From Actinomyces oris (GTDB lineage Bacteria > Actinomycetota > Actinomycetes > Actinomycetales > Actinomycetaceae), in the NCBI RefSeq assembly GCF_001937665.1, contig NZ_MSKL01000009.1:36075-100074 (forward strand): a DNA stretch of 64,000 nt, given 5' to 3'. The notes under the pieces were generated by a model, which worked only from the letters and a program-made list of their open reading frames with translations, did not search any database and was not told the DNA's origin. Made by a program: the position numbers and the translations under genes. Shown here one piece after another: positions 25,320-33,051 of this stretch (the first letter of the stretch is position 1; every line of letters starts with the position of its first letter).

Positions 25320-26249
25320 TCAGTGACGCCAGCGAGCGAAGCCGCCCTCGGAGTTGATGACCTGCCCGGTGATCCAGCGGGCCTCATCGGTGAGCAGCCA
25401 GGTGATGAGGCGCGCGGCGTCGTCGGGCTCGCCCCAACGCCCCTGCGGGAACATGGCGGCGATCGCCTCGCGGTCCGCGTCGGTGACGTAGCCGGTGTCG
25501 ACGGGGCCGGGGTTGACCGTGTTGACGGTGATGCCGGCGTCAATGAGCTCCTCGGAGATCGTCGGGGTGAGGCCGGCGATAGCGGCCTTGGCGGCGGCAT
25601 AGGCGATCTCCCCGGGCAGAGGGCCCAGGCCCTGGCCCGAAGTGAGGAAGACGATGGCGCCGCGGTGGTTGTCGACCGATCGACTGCCCGGACCTCCGGA
25701 GCGGGCGGGAGCGGGCGAGGCGAAACCCTTCTGGGCGGCGAAGGCCTGCGCCAGGAGGATGGAGGCGCGGGCGTCGACGGCCCAGTGGGCGTCCAGGACA
25801 GCCTCGGTCATCTCGCTGAGCGGACCGTCGGGGCTGCTCATGGCCTGGTTGCACACGAGGGCGTCGAGGTGGCCGGCGGTGGCTGCGGCCTGCTCGACGA
25901 CGCGGACCGGCTCCCCGGGGGCGGCCAGGTCGGCGGGGATGTCGATGAGCCGGGCCGAGCCGACCAGGTGGGTGCGGATGGAGGCCATGACGGCGTCGAT
26001 GTCGTCAGCGCCCCAGGGCTGGGAGGCGTCGTGCGGGCGGTAGTGGTGGGCGACGACGCTCGCCCCGTAGTCGGCGGCGCGGCAGGCGATGGCGTGGCCG
26101 ATGCCGACGCGGCGGCTGACCCCCGTGACCAGGACGGTGCGCCCCGCCAAAGGCAGGGGATCGCGTCCGCCGGGGCCGGTGGAACCGGCGGTGCCGCCGG
26201 GGCGGGCAGGAGCGGCGGCGGGATCTCCGCGGTGAGCATCAGTGGTCAT
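25320..26249 (-). CDS. SDR-family oxidoreductase
   Basis: A 309-residue short-chain dehydrogenase/reductase. A Pro/Gly/Thr-rich leader of about 35 residues precedes the Rossmann motif TGVSRRVGIGHA. The catalytic set appears as FLTSGQG (Ser) and YAAAKAA (Tyr, Lys), followed by NTVNPGPVDTGY and the ending ITGQVINSEGG. The ATG at 26247-26249 is preferred because upstream codons run into a repeat element. The closest classical relatives are ketoacyl-ACP-reductase-like SDRs; the substrate is not evident. Confidence 0.85.
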   Translation of the reverse strand: MTTDAHRGDPAAAPARPGGTAGSTGPGGRDPLPLAGRTVLVTGVSRRVGIGHAIACRAADYGASVVAHHYRPHDASQPWGADDIDAVMASIRTHLVGSARLIDIPADLAAPGEPVRVVEQAAATAGHLDALVCNQAMSSPDGPLSEMTEAVLDAHWAVDARASILLAQAFAAQKGFASPAPARSGGPGSRSVDNHRGAIVFLTSGQGLGPLPGEIAYAAAKAAIAGLTPTISEELIDAGITVNTVNPGPVDTGYVTDADREAIAAMFPQGRWGEPDDAARLITWLLTDEARWITGQVINSEGGFARWRH

Positions 26250-26282
26250 ACCGGCAAGCGTAGAGGGGCCTTCCGCGCGTAC

Positions 26283-26400
26283 GGGGGCGTTTTCTTTCCG
26301 CCGGGGGCATTCTGCGCGTGCGGGGACCGTCTTCCTGTCCCCGCACGCGCGAGACGTCCCCGGCCGCGATGAAATGTCCCCGACGGCGTCGATTGCCCCC
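26283..26400. repeat. Interspersed palindromic repeat, family 1 (copy 2, diverged)
   Basis: A shorter, diverged copy of about 118 bases. It contains GGGGGCATTCTGCGCGTGCGG, a central GTCTTCCTGTCCCCGCACGCG and the 3' block TGTCCCCGACGGCGTCGAT shared with copies at 39298, 40092 and 41057. Confidence 0.7.
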
Positions 26401-26447
26401 ACCGGTTCGAGCGGCGAGGGAGCGAGAGGAGGCTGGTGGGGGCCGCG

Positions 26448-26996
26448 TCAGTCCTCGACGTGCGCGAGCTCGCGGGCGAAGGCCTCGTGGTTGGTCTGCG
26501 AGGACAGGACGAAGCGGATGAGCTCAAGGCGGCCGACGGCCTCGGGATCGGTGTGGGAGCGCTGTTCGACGGCGCAGGCCCGGGCCACGGCGATCTCGGC
26601 GACCTTGGCGATCGGCCAGCCGTAGACGCCGGCGGAGACGGCCGGCAGGGCGATGCCGGTGCAGCCGAGCTGGATGGCGAGCTCCAGGGAGTTGTCGAAG
26701 CAGGCGCGCAGCAGGGCGGGATCGTCCTCTCCGGCGTGGCGGTTGGGGCCCACGGTGTGGATGACCCAGGTGGCGGGCAGGTCGAAGCCGGGGGTGGCCA
26801 CGGCGCGGCCGACCGGCAGGCCGTCGGGCAGCTCGGTGTCGCGCACCTTCTGGCAGGCGTCAAGCAGGCGGGGGCCGGCGGCGCGGTGAATGGCGCCGTC
26901 GACTCCCCCTCCGCCCAGGAGGGTGCTGTTGGCGGCGTTGACGATGGCGTCGACCTTCTCGGTGGTGATGTCGCCGACGACGGCCTCAATGCGCAT
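26448..26996 (-). CDS. Macrodomain protein, O-acetyl-ADP-ribose deacetylase type
   Basis: A 182-residue single macrodomain of the YmdB type, which removes acetyl or ADP-ribose groups. Signatures are VGDITTEKVDAIVNAANSTL at the N-terminus, GGGGVDGAIHRAAGP (ligand loop) and ALPAVSAGVYGWP (second loop). The C-terminal tail of about 15 residues is ordinary. The gene stands alone between an SDR gene and tRNA-Pro. Confidence 0.92.
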   Translation of the reverse strand: MRIEAVVGDITTEKVDAIVNAANSTLLGGGGVDGAIHRAAGPRLLDACQKVRDTELPDGLPVGRAVATPGFDLPATWVIHTVGPNRHAGEDDPALLRACFDNSLELAIQLGCTGIALPAVSAGVYGWPIAKVAEIAVARACAVEQRSHTDPEAVGRLELIRFVLSSQTNHEAFARELAHVED

Positions 26997-27282
26997 AGGG
27001 GCTCCTTGTCTGCAGCGGGTGGCTCTGCGGGCGCCTTCTCAAGCCCTGCTCGACCCGCGCGTCTCTTCGGGTGGACCCATGGACCCGAGGATGACGGGTC
27101 CTGGACTGGTGAGGGCCCTCCGGGGTGAGTCAGTAGGAGGACCGGTCGTCAGCACCCTGTCACGGTGGGCACCTCGGGCCAACCGGGTTCCGACAGGGAG
27201 CGAACACCGACGTGACGGAGGACTCAGTGGCTCTGATTTCCTCCCTGCGGTGGGTGGAGGCTATGCTGTCGCCTGCTGCACA

Positions 27283-27348
<66 letters not shown>

Positions 27349-27356
<8 letters not shown>

Positions 27357-27549
27357 CGACGAGGACGTCCGCGAGCTTGCTCGTGAGACGTCCGAGGAGG
27401 AAGGGGTCGACAGGCCGAAGGCCTGAGCACCCCGACGATGAGAAGACCCATGAGCTTGCTCATGAGGTCTTCGAAGAGGAGGGGGTAGGAGGCCGTCAGG
27501 CCGAATACCCCGACGATGAGAAGGCCCACGAGTTCGCTCGTGGGCCTTC
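27349..27549 (+). repeat. Tandem hairpin array continuing from the tRNA 3' end
   Basis: The tRNA 3' end ACCCCGACGA recurs twice downstream, at 27429-27438 and 27507-27516, with spacings of 79 and 78 bases. Each copy is followed by a strong hairpin: 27363-27393 (GGACGTC arms), 27442-27473 (GAAGACC arms) and 27520-27549 (GAAGGCCCACGAG arms). The third is perfect, ends in TTCT, and resembles a terminator. The arms differ in sequence between units but covary, so base pairing is kept. Confidence 0.8.
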
Positions 27550-27601
27550 TGCCGTGTCATGACCGTCATCCCGTAGCCCTCAGGCGCCCGACCGTCGCTC
27601 C

Positions 27602-27631
27602 CCCGCGTCATGGACGCGTCCGTGACGCGGG
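27602..27631. promoter_or_regulatory. 30-base near-perfect palindrome
   Basis: CCCGCGTCA at 27602-27610 pairs with TGACGCGGG at 27623-27631, and the loop itself contains the palindrome GGACGCGTCC. It is the only distinct structure in the gene-free stretch 27550-27849 before the lipid kinase. It could be an operator or a hairpin; no T run follows. Confidence 0.45.
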
Positions 27632-27849
27632 TCCTGTCCACTCACAGGAGCAGACAGGACCCGATAGCGGTCTCCGGGCACGGTGCCCCTCTCATCCCAC
27701 CCGGTCTCTCACCCCGTACGGCCACTCCCCTGCACCGCCGGCGGGACCGGCCGGTCCCGGCCCGCCCCACAGCCGGGACATATGCCACCCACAGGCGCAC
27801 CGGTTAGGCTGGCTCCCGGTCACCCAGCCGGAGGAAAGGACGAGCGAGC

Positions 27850-29466
27850 GTGAACAAGTCCCCACGCGACTCCGCCGCCTCTCCCTCTCCTCGAGCCCCA
27901 CGGCGTCTGAAGTACGTCGAGGCGCTCCTGTGCATCGGCTTCGCCCTGGCCTTCATCGTCTGGACCTACCTGAGCGCCCCGGGCCCTCTCGCCCCACACA
28001 CCAAGCAGCACCCTCCGGCCATCGACGCCCTCCTGCCGACCCCCGACACCCAGCCCAGGTCAGTCGCCGGACAGCTCGCCGAGGCCTTCGCCACCTTCAC
28101 CCACCCCGCCCTCATCCTCGGGCTCATCGCGACCTGGGTCGTCTACGCTTACACGGCCCGCATGCGCCGCCTGAGCGTCTCGCTGGCCATCGCCGCCGCC
28201 GGCATCCCCACCCAGTTCCTCATCGCCCTGTACCTGGCTCACCCCGACCCGGGCTCCGCCTTCTCCGACTCCATCGCCGCCTTCACCTACTCCTACCCCA
28301 ATGCGCACATCACAGCGATGACCCTGGCCTCCTGGGTCCTGGTGACCCTCGCGCGCGCCCACCATCGCAGCACCATGGTCGCCGCCGGCACCGTCCTGGG
28401 CTACGCGGCCGTCGCCGTGACCGCCGTCGGACAGTGGTACATGGGCCTGGCCTCACTCAGCGACCTCATCGGCGGCTTCCTCCTGGGCGCCGCCTTCGCG
28501 AACCTGGCCCTGTGGGTCGGCGGCATCGACGCGATCCTCACCAGCTGGGTCAACCGTCGCCTCTCGCGCGCCAGCAGCGAGAAGCGCGCCGCCGTCATCT
28601 ACAACCCCACCAAGTTCGACGACCTCTCACTCCTGCGCCGTCGGGTCGCCGCCGAGGTGCGTGCCGCCGGCTGGCTGCCCACCGTCTGGCTGGAGACCAC
28701 CCCCGACGACCCCGGCCGCTCCATGGCCGATCGCGCCCTGGAGGCCGGCGTCGACCTGGTCATGGTGGCTGGCGGGGACGGCACCGTGCGCGCCGTCTCC
28801 TCCCAGCTGGCCGGCACCGAGATGCCCATGGCCCTCATCCCCGCCGGCACCGGCAACCTGCTGGCCCGCAACCTCTCCATCCCCTTGGACACCGACGCCG
28901 CCATCCGCCTGGCTCTGCGCGGCCACCTCAAGGCCATCGACATGGTCACCTGCACCTTCGACGACGGCCAGGAGCGTTTCGTCGTCATGGCCGGCATGGG
29001 CTTGGACGCCCAGATCATGGAGTCCACCGACTCGGGCCTGAAGAAGGTCATCCGCTCGGGCGCCTACGCGGTGGCCGCCGTGCAGAACGCGGTCCCCGAC
29101 CCCTTCACCGCCACCATCACGCTCGACGACGAGCCCCCGGTGCGCCGCCAGATGGTCATGGCCCTCATGGGCAACGTCGGCACCATCACCGGCGGTATGA
29201 CGCTCTTCCCGCGGGCCACCCCCTCCGACGGCCTGGTCGACCTGCTCCTGGCCAGCCCCGGCAAGGTCGTGGACTGGGCCCGCCTGGGGGCGCAGATCCT
29301 CACCGGCCAGGAGATGGAAGGCTTCACCCTCACCCGCGCCCGGAAGGTCCTCATCGAGGCCGACCGCCCCGTCCCCTTCGAGCTCGACGGCGACACGGCC
29401 GGCTCCACCCGCACCCTGCACGCCGAGGTCGAGGACGGCGCCCTGCACGTCGTCGTCCCCCAGTGA
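27850..29466 (+). CDS. Lipid kinase (DAGK family) fused to PAP2-like membrane domain
   Basis: A 538-residue protein. Residues 20 to about 230 hold five or six hydrophobic segments laid out like a PAP2 phosphatase, but the motifs are weak: PNAHITAM in place of PSGH and GQWYMGLASLSDLIGG in place of SRxxxGxHxxxD, lacking the second histidine. From about residue 250 follows a YegS/LCB5-type kinase with VVAGGDGTVRAVSSQLAGT and LIPAGTGNLLARNL. It would phosphorylate a diacylglycerol- or sphingoid-like lipid at the membrane. The GTG at 27850 is used. Confidence 0.86.
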   Translation: MNKSPRDSAASPSPRAPRRLKYVEALLCIGFALAFIVWTYLSAPGPLAPHTKQHPPAIDALLPTPDTQPRSVAGQLAEAFATFTHPALILGLIATWVVYAYTARMRRLSVSLAIAAAGIPTQFLIALYLAHPDPGSAFSDSIAAFTYSYPNAHITAMTLASWVLVTLARAHHRSTMVAAGTVLGYAAVAVTAVGQWYMGLASLSDLIGGFLLGAAFANLALWVGGIDAILTSWVNRRLSRASSEKRAAVIYNPTKFDDLSLLRRRVAAEVRAAGWLPTVWLETTPDDPGRSMADRALEAGVDLVMVAGGDGTVRAVSSQLAGTEMPMALIPAGTGNLLARNLSIPLDTDAAIRLALRGHLKAIDMVTCTFDDGQERFVVMAGMGLDAQIMESTDSGLKKVIRSGAYAVAAVQNAVPDPFTATITLDDEPPVRRQMVMALMGNVGTITGGMTLFPRATPSDGLVDLLLASPGKVVDWARLGAQILTGQEMEGFTLTRARKVLIEADRPVPFELDGDTAGSTRTLHAEVEDGALHVVVPQ

Positions 29467-29578
29467 GCCACCACCCCCGACGAGCCCCCTGTCCCACCCC
29501 ACGACCCATACCTCTCACGTGAGCATCGTGACGCATCCGTGACCGCCCCCGCTGCCCTAGACTGACGCCCAGTTGTCG

Positions 29579-29609
29579 CCCATATGGGTGACTACATCCC
29601 CCATATGGG
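29579..29609. promoter_or_regulatory. Paired CCCATATGGG operator-like palindromes upstream of murT
   Basis: Two identical perfect 10-base palindromes CCCATATGGG lie at 29579-29588 and 29600-29609, exactly 21 bases apart, that is two helical turns. They lie 58 bases upstream of the murT start, in the only gene-free part of the region. This is typical of a cooperative dimer-binding site; the regulator is unknown. Confidence 0.55.
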
Positions 29610-29666
29610 TATCCGCGCCCCGATCGCATCGTCGGTGCGACCCTCTCTTTAGCCAGCAGGAGTTCC

Positions 29667-30977
29667 ATGCGTTCTCGTCTTACGGTCGCCCTCGGCCGCA
29701 CAGCGCGCCTGGCCGCCCGCATGCGCGGCGGCGGCAGCGGCGGCACCGCCTTCCCCGGCCTGGTCATGGAGCGCACCGACCCCGGTTTCCTGGAGCGCAC
29801 CCTCAGCCGCCTGCCCCGCGGCGTCATCGTGGTCTCGGGCACCAACGGCAAGACCACGACCACCAAGATGGTCGTCCAGCTCCTGCGCGAGCAGGGCCTC
29901 AAGGTCTTCACCAACCGGACCGGCTCGAACTTCGTGCGCGGCGTGCTCGCCGCCCTGCTCACCGAGGTCGACGCCGCCGGCAACCTGGACGCCGACATCG
30001 CGGTCCTCGAGCTCGACGAGGCGCACGCCGTGCACTTCGTGGCCCGGGTCCGCCCGCGCGCCTGCCTCCTGCTCAACGTCATGCGCGACCAGCTCGACCG
30101 CTTCGGCGAGATCGACTACACCGCCTCCCTCCTGCACTCCATCGCCAAGGCCACCAGCGACGTCGTCGTCCTCAACGGCGACGACCCGCGCCTGGCCGCC
30201 CCCGCCTTCCTGGAGGGAGTCAGCGCCCGCGTCGTCTCTTTCGGCGCCGGCGAGGACCTGCGCTCCCTGTTCCTGTCCGACGACGACCTGCGCACCGGCC
30301 TGGTGAGCCCCCGGGAGGACGGCCAGGCCCCCGGCCCACGCGTCACCCTGGAGGCCATTAACGGCCAGCGCGCCACCGTGAGCGTCGACGGGACCTCCCA
30401 CGAGGTCGACTTCGCCATCCCGGGCGTCCACAACCTGCTCAATGCCTGCGCCGCCCTCGGGGTGGTCCTGGAGGTGCTGGGCGAGGACGCCGACCTGCCC
30501 GGGCTGCTCACCACCCTGGGCTCCGTGCAGGCCGCCTTCGGCCGCGGCGAGGTCCTCACCCTGGACGGCCGCCCCGTCCAGCTCTCCCTGGTCAAGAACC
30601 CGGCCGGCTTCCGCATGGGGCTGCTCTCGGCGGCCTCCCAGGCGCAGGACGGCGAGGTCGTGGTCGTGGCCATCAACGACGAGTACGCCGACGGCCGGGA
30701 CATGTCCTGGCTGTGGGACGTCGACTTCTCGGCCCTGCGCGCCGGCGGGGTCACCGTCGTCACCGGGGTGCGGGCCTGGGACATGGCGCTGCGGCTGCAC
30801 TACGACGACGTCGATGTCGCCGACGTCGAACCCGACCTGCGCCGGGCCGTGGCCCTCATGCGCAGGGCTGCCGCCGACACCGACCGCCCCATGCGAATCT
30901 TCACCACCTACACCGCGATGCTGGCCCTGCGCTCGATCCTGGGCGAGATGACGGACGTTGAGGAGGTCATGTCATGA
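29667..30977 (+). CDS. murT: Lipid II isoglutaminyl synthase, MurT subunit
   Basis: A 436-residue Mur-ligase-fold protein that activates the D-Glu of lipid II for amidation. The P-loop is VVSGTNGKTTTTKMV near residue 55. LELDEAHA and MRDQLDRFGEID follow, then the C-terminal MurT domain region SLVKNPAGFRMGL. The only cysteines are isolated (RACLLL, NACAAL), so the Cys4 zinc ribbon seen in staphylococcal and pneumococcal MurT is absent. It overlaps gatD by 4 bases, and the two proteins form one enzyme. Confidence 0.94.
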   Translation: MRSRLTVALGRTARLAARMRGGGSGGTAFPGLVMERTDPGFLERTLSRLPRGVIVVSGTNGKTTTTKMVVQLLREQGLKVFTNRTGSNFVRGVLAALLTEVDAAGNLDADIAVLELDEAHAVHFVARVRPRACLLLNVMRDQLDRFGEIDYTASLLHSIAKATSDVVVLNGDDPRLAAPAFLEGVSARVVSFGAGEDLRSLFLSDDDLRTGLVSPREDGQAPGPRVTLEAINGQRATVSVDGTSHEVDFAIPGVHNLLNACAALGVVLEVLGEDADLPGLLTTLGSVQAAFGRGEVLTLDGRPVQLSLVKNPAGFRMGLLSAASQAQDGEVVVVAINDEYADGRDMSWLWDVDFSALRAGGVTVVTGVRAWDMALRLHYDDVDVADVEPDLRRAVALMRRAAADTDRPMRIFTTYTAMLALRSILGEMTDVEEVMS

Positions 30978-31729
30978 CCGCGCGTTACGAGCACACCACC
31001 GACGGCCCCGCCCGTGGCAGCCTGCGCCTGCTCCAGCTCTACCCGCGGGACATGAACATCTACGGCGACTGGGGCAATACGCTCGTGCTGGCGCGGCGCG
31101 CCCAGTGGCAGGGCTACGACGTCGAGCTCCTCTCCTACGACCCGGGCGACGAGCTGCCAGGCGACATCGACATCCTCGTGGGCGGCGGCGGCCAGGACTC
31201 CGGTCAGGACCGCATCAAGGAGGATCTGGTCAAGGTCGGCCCCACCCTCAAGGCGTGGGCGGGCGACGGCGTCCCGATGCTGGCGATCTGCGGCCTCTAC
31301 CAGCTCTTCGGGCACGGCTTCACCACCGCCAAGGGCCAGGAGATCCCCGGCATCAGCCTCATGGACGCCCACACGGTGGCCGGCGACACCCGCCTCATCG
31401 GCAACATCACCCTGGATACCGAGGACTTCGGCGCGGTGGTCGGCTACGAGAACCACTCCGGCCTGACCACCTTGGGGCCGGGCGCGCGTCCCTTCGGCAC
31501 CGTGCGCATGGGCGACGGCAACAACGGCAAGGACTCCACCGAGGGCGGCCGCGTCCACCACGTCATCGGCACCTACCTGCACGGTTCCCTGCTGCCCAAG
31601 AACCCGACCGTGGCCGACTGGCTGCTGGCCCGCGCCGCCGAGCACGCCGGCGCCGCCTGGGAGCCCGAGCCGCTCGACGACGCATGGGCCGAGCGCGCCC
31701 GCGCCGTGGCCATGTCCCGGCCCCGCTGA
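30974..31729 (+). CDS. gatD: Lipid II isoglutaminyl synthase, glutamine amidotransferase GatD
   Basis: A 251-residue class I (CobB/CobQ-like) glutamine amidotransferase that supplies ammonia to MurT. The nucleophile is Cys106 in MLAICGLYQLFG and the catalytic His203 lies in GTYLHGSLLP. An N-terminal block LRLLQLYPRDMNIYGDWGN is diagnostic of GatD. Start ATG overlaps the murT stop. The complex converts iso-glutamate to iso-glutamine in the cell wall stem peptide. Confidence 0.95.
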   Translation: MTARYEHTTDGPARGSLRLLQLYPRDMNIYGDWGNTLVLARRAQWQGYDVELLSYDPGDELPGDIDILVGGGGQDSGQDRIKEDLVKVGPTLKAWAGDGVPMLAICGLYQLFGHGFTTAKGQEIPGISLMDAHTVAGDTRLIGNITLDTEDFGAVVGYENHSGLTTLGPGARPFGTVRMGDGNNGKDSTEGGRVHHVIGTYLHGSLLPKNPTVADWLLARAAEHAGAAWEPEPLDDAWAERARAVAMSRPR

Positions 31730-32056
31730 CCTCGGCACCGAGGCGGGGCCGGCAGAGGGCGGCGCGCCCTTCCATCACACAGGTCCGTCGTCACACCCCC
31801 TTATTTTCACAACTCATTTCGGATCTAATAGACGAGAAGAGTGAAGAGATTCATGTCACTCTTATTGGATACCAAGTATTTTCCAAGGTTCGTCCCATGG
31901 AACCGGAAGGAAACCGACCAACACCATGCCCCTAAAAGGCATTGAAGTCTCGTATTAGATATATTCACCATCCGGTCACCCGCTGTTGGACACTGATTTA
32001 TTCCGGCCGAGACCACGGCGTGACATCAGTGCGTCGGGCATTGCAGAATATCTGCC
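31730..32056. other. AT-rich gene-free stretch after gatD
   Basis: These 327 bases have clearly lower GC than their neighbours. I see no open frame with good codon use, no hairpin with a T run and no repeat shared with other parts of the window. They presumably contain the promoter of the PspC-domain gene. Confidence 0.4.
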
Positions 32057-32257
32057 ATGACAGCACAGAATTCTTCCGGTTTCGATTGGCCCGCCCGTTC
32101 CGCCGACAAGATCTGGCTCGGCGTCTGCGGAGGCCTCGCCAACAAATGGAACGTCAACGCCTGGGTGGTTCGCATCGCCTTCTTCCTCTTCGTCGTGCCG
32201 CTCGGCTACGTCTACTACCTGGGCGCCCAGAACATGCCCGCCCCCTCCGCCCGCTAA
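32057..32257 (+). CDS. PspC-domain small membrane protein
   Basis: A 66-residue protein with the PspC core: RSADKIWLGVCGGLANKWNVNAWVVRIAFFLFV, a conserved amphipathic segment followed by a membrane helix, and a short tail. PspC domains in actinobacteria often belong to envelope-stress systems, but no partner gene is present here. The length is close to a minimal PspC domain. Confidence 0.85.
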   Translation: MTAQNSSGFDWPARSADKIWLGVCGGLANKWNVNAWVVRIAFFLFVVPLGYVYYLGAQNMPAPSAR

Positions 32258-32386
32258 CCCACCACCACCTCGCCAGACAGCCTGAGCGCCCTCACAGCCC
32301 TTGAGGGTCGCATAATGCGGGGAAGCAGTTCCCGGCCTCAGGTAGAAACATCCCCGAACAACCATCCCGACATATTGCCAACCACC

Positions 32387-32430
32387 CACTTCCTACTTCC
32401 GCGAGAAGAACCTTGCGGAAGTAGGAAGTG
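32387..32430. terminator. Perfect 16-base inverted repeat
   Basis: CACTTCCTACTTCCGC (32387-32402) and its exact complement (32415-32430) flank a 12-base loop. It is the main structure within the gene-free 32258-32655. It lies 130 bases after the PspC-domain gene and before feoA, so terminator function is likely, although no long T run follows. Confidence 0.6.
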
Positions 32431-32592
32431 ATCTCACTATATTTTTACGGATCGACACCGTTGTCATCTCTTGCCCGGAACACGCGCAGGCCCCCGCTCT
32501 CAGGCTTCACCAAGGAATCGAACCCCTTCCCCGCCACGCCTCCGGATAGACGCACTACGCTGAAGCAGAACGCCTCCTGACCTGCTGCGGGA

Positions 32593-32610
32593 TAGAGAAG
32601 CGCTGCCTTA
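32593..32610. promoter_or_regulatory. Candidate iron-responsive operator/promoter of first feo operon
   Basis: The segment TAGAGAAGCGCTGCCTTA aligns at 11 of 18 positions with the better DtxR-like box upstream of the second feoA, and both are followed by GACT to make a TAGACT -10-like hexamer. Support comes mainly from this comparison. Confidence 0.35.
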
Positions 32611-32655
32611 GACTCACATCGACGAAGCCTCCTTCAATGTCGACCCGAGGACACC

Positions 32656-33051
32656 ATGGATTTTGCTGTTCCACGACACCGCGCCCCCGACGGCACCGCC
32701 TACCTTCCCGAACCAGGCGCCGCCACCTTCGCACTGTCGGACCTGAGCCCCGGCACCAGCGGGCGCATCACCGGCCTGCTTGACGACGGCGTCGGCGGGG
32801 TCCTCGTCAAGCGCCTGCGCAACCTGGGCTTCGTCCCCGGTCGGATCGCCACGCCGCTGCGCCGCGCCCCCATGGGGGATCCAGTGGTCTACCGCGTCTC
32901 CGACTACGAGCTGTGCCTGCGTCGCCAGGAGGCCCGACTCATCCAGGTCACCGCAGTGGAGGCCGAGAACCGCATCATCCTCCAACCCAGGCCGGCCGGA
33001 CGGCACGCGGCCGATGACCCCGCAGCACCGAACACGGGAGAGACTCTGTGA
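32656..33051 (+). CDS. feoA: FeoA-family ferrous iron transport protein (copy 1)
   Basis: A 131-residue protein with the FeoA SH3-like domain (about residues 25-100): LSDLSPGTSGRITGL, LRNLGFVPGRIATPLRRAP and the typical ending DYELCLRRQEARLIQV. FeoA proteins bind or support FeoB. It is longer than usual at both ends. The stop overlaps the feoB GTG by 4 bases. Confidence 0.9.
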   Translation: MDFAVPRHRAPDGTAYLPEPGAATFALSDLSPGTSGRITGLLDDGVGGVLVKRLRNLGFVPGRIATPLRRAPMGDPVVYRVSDYELCLRRQEARLIQVTAVEAENRIILQPRPAGRHAADDPAAPNTGETL

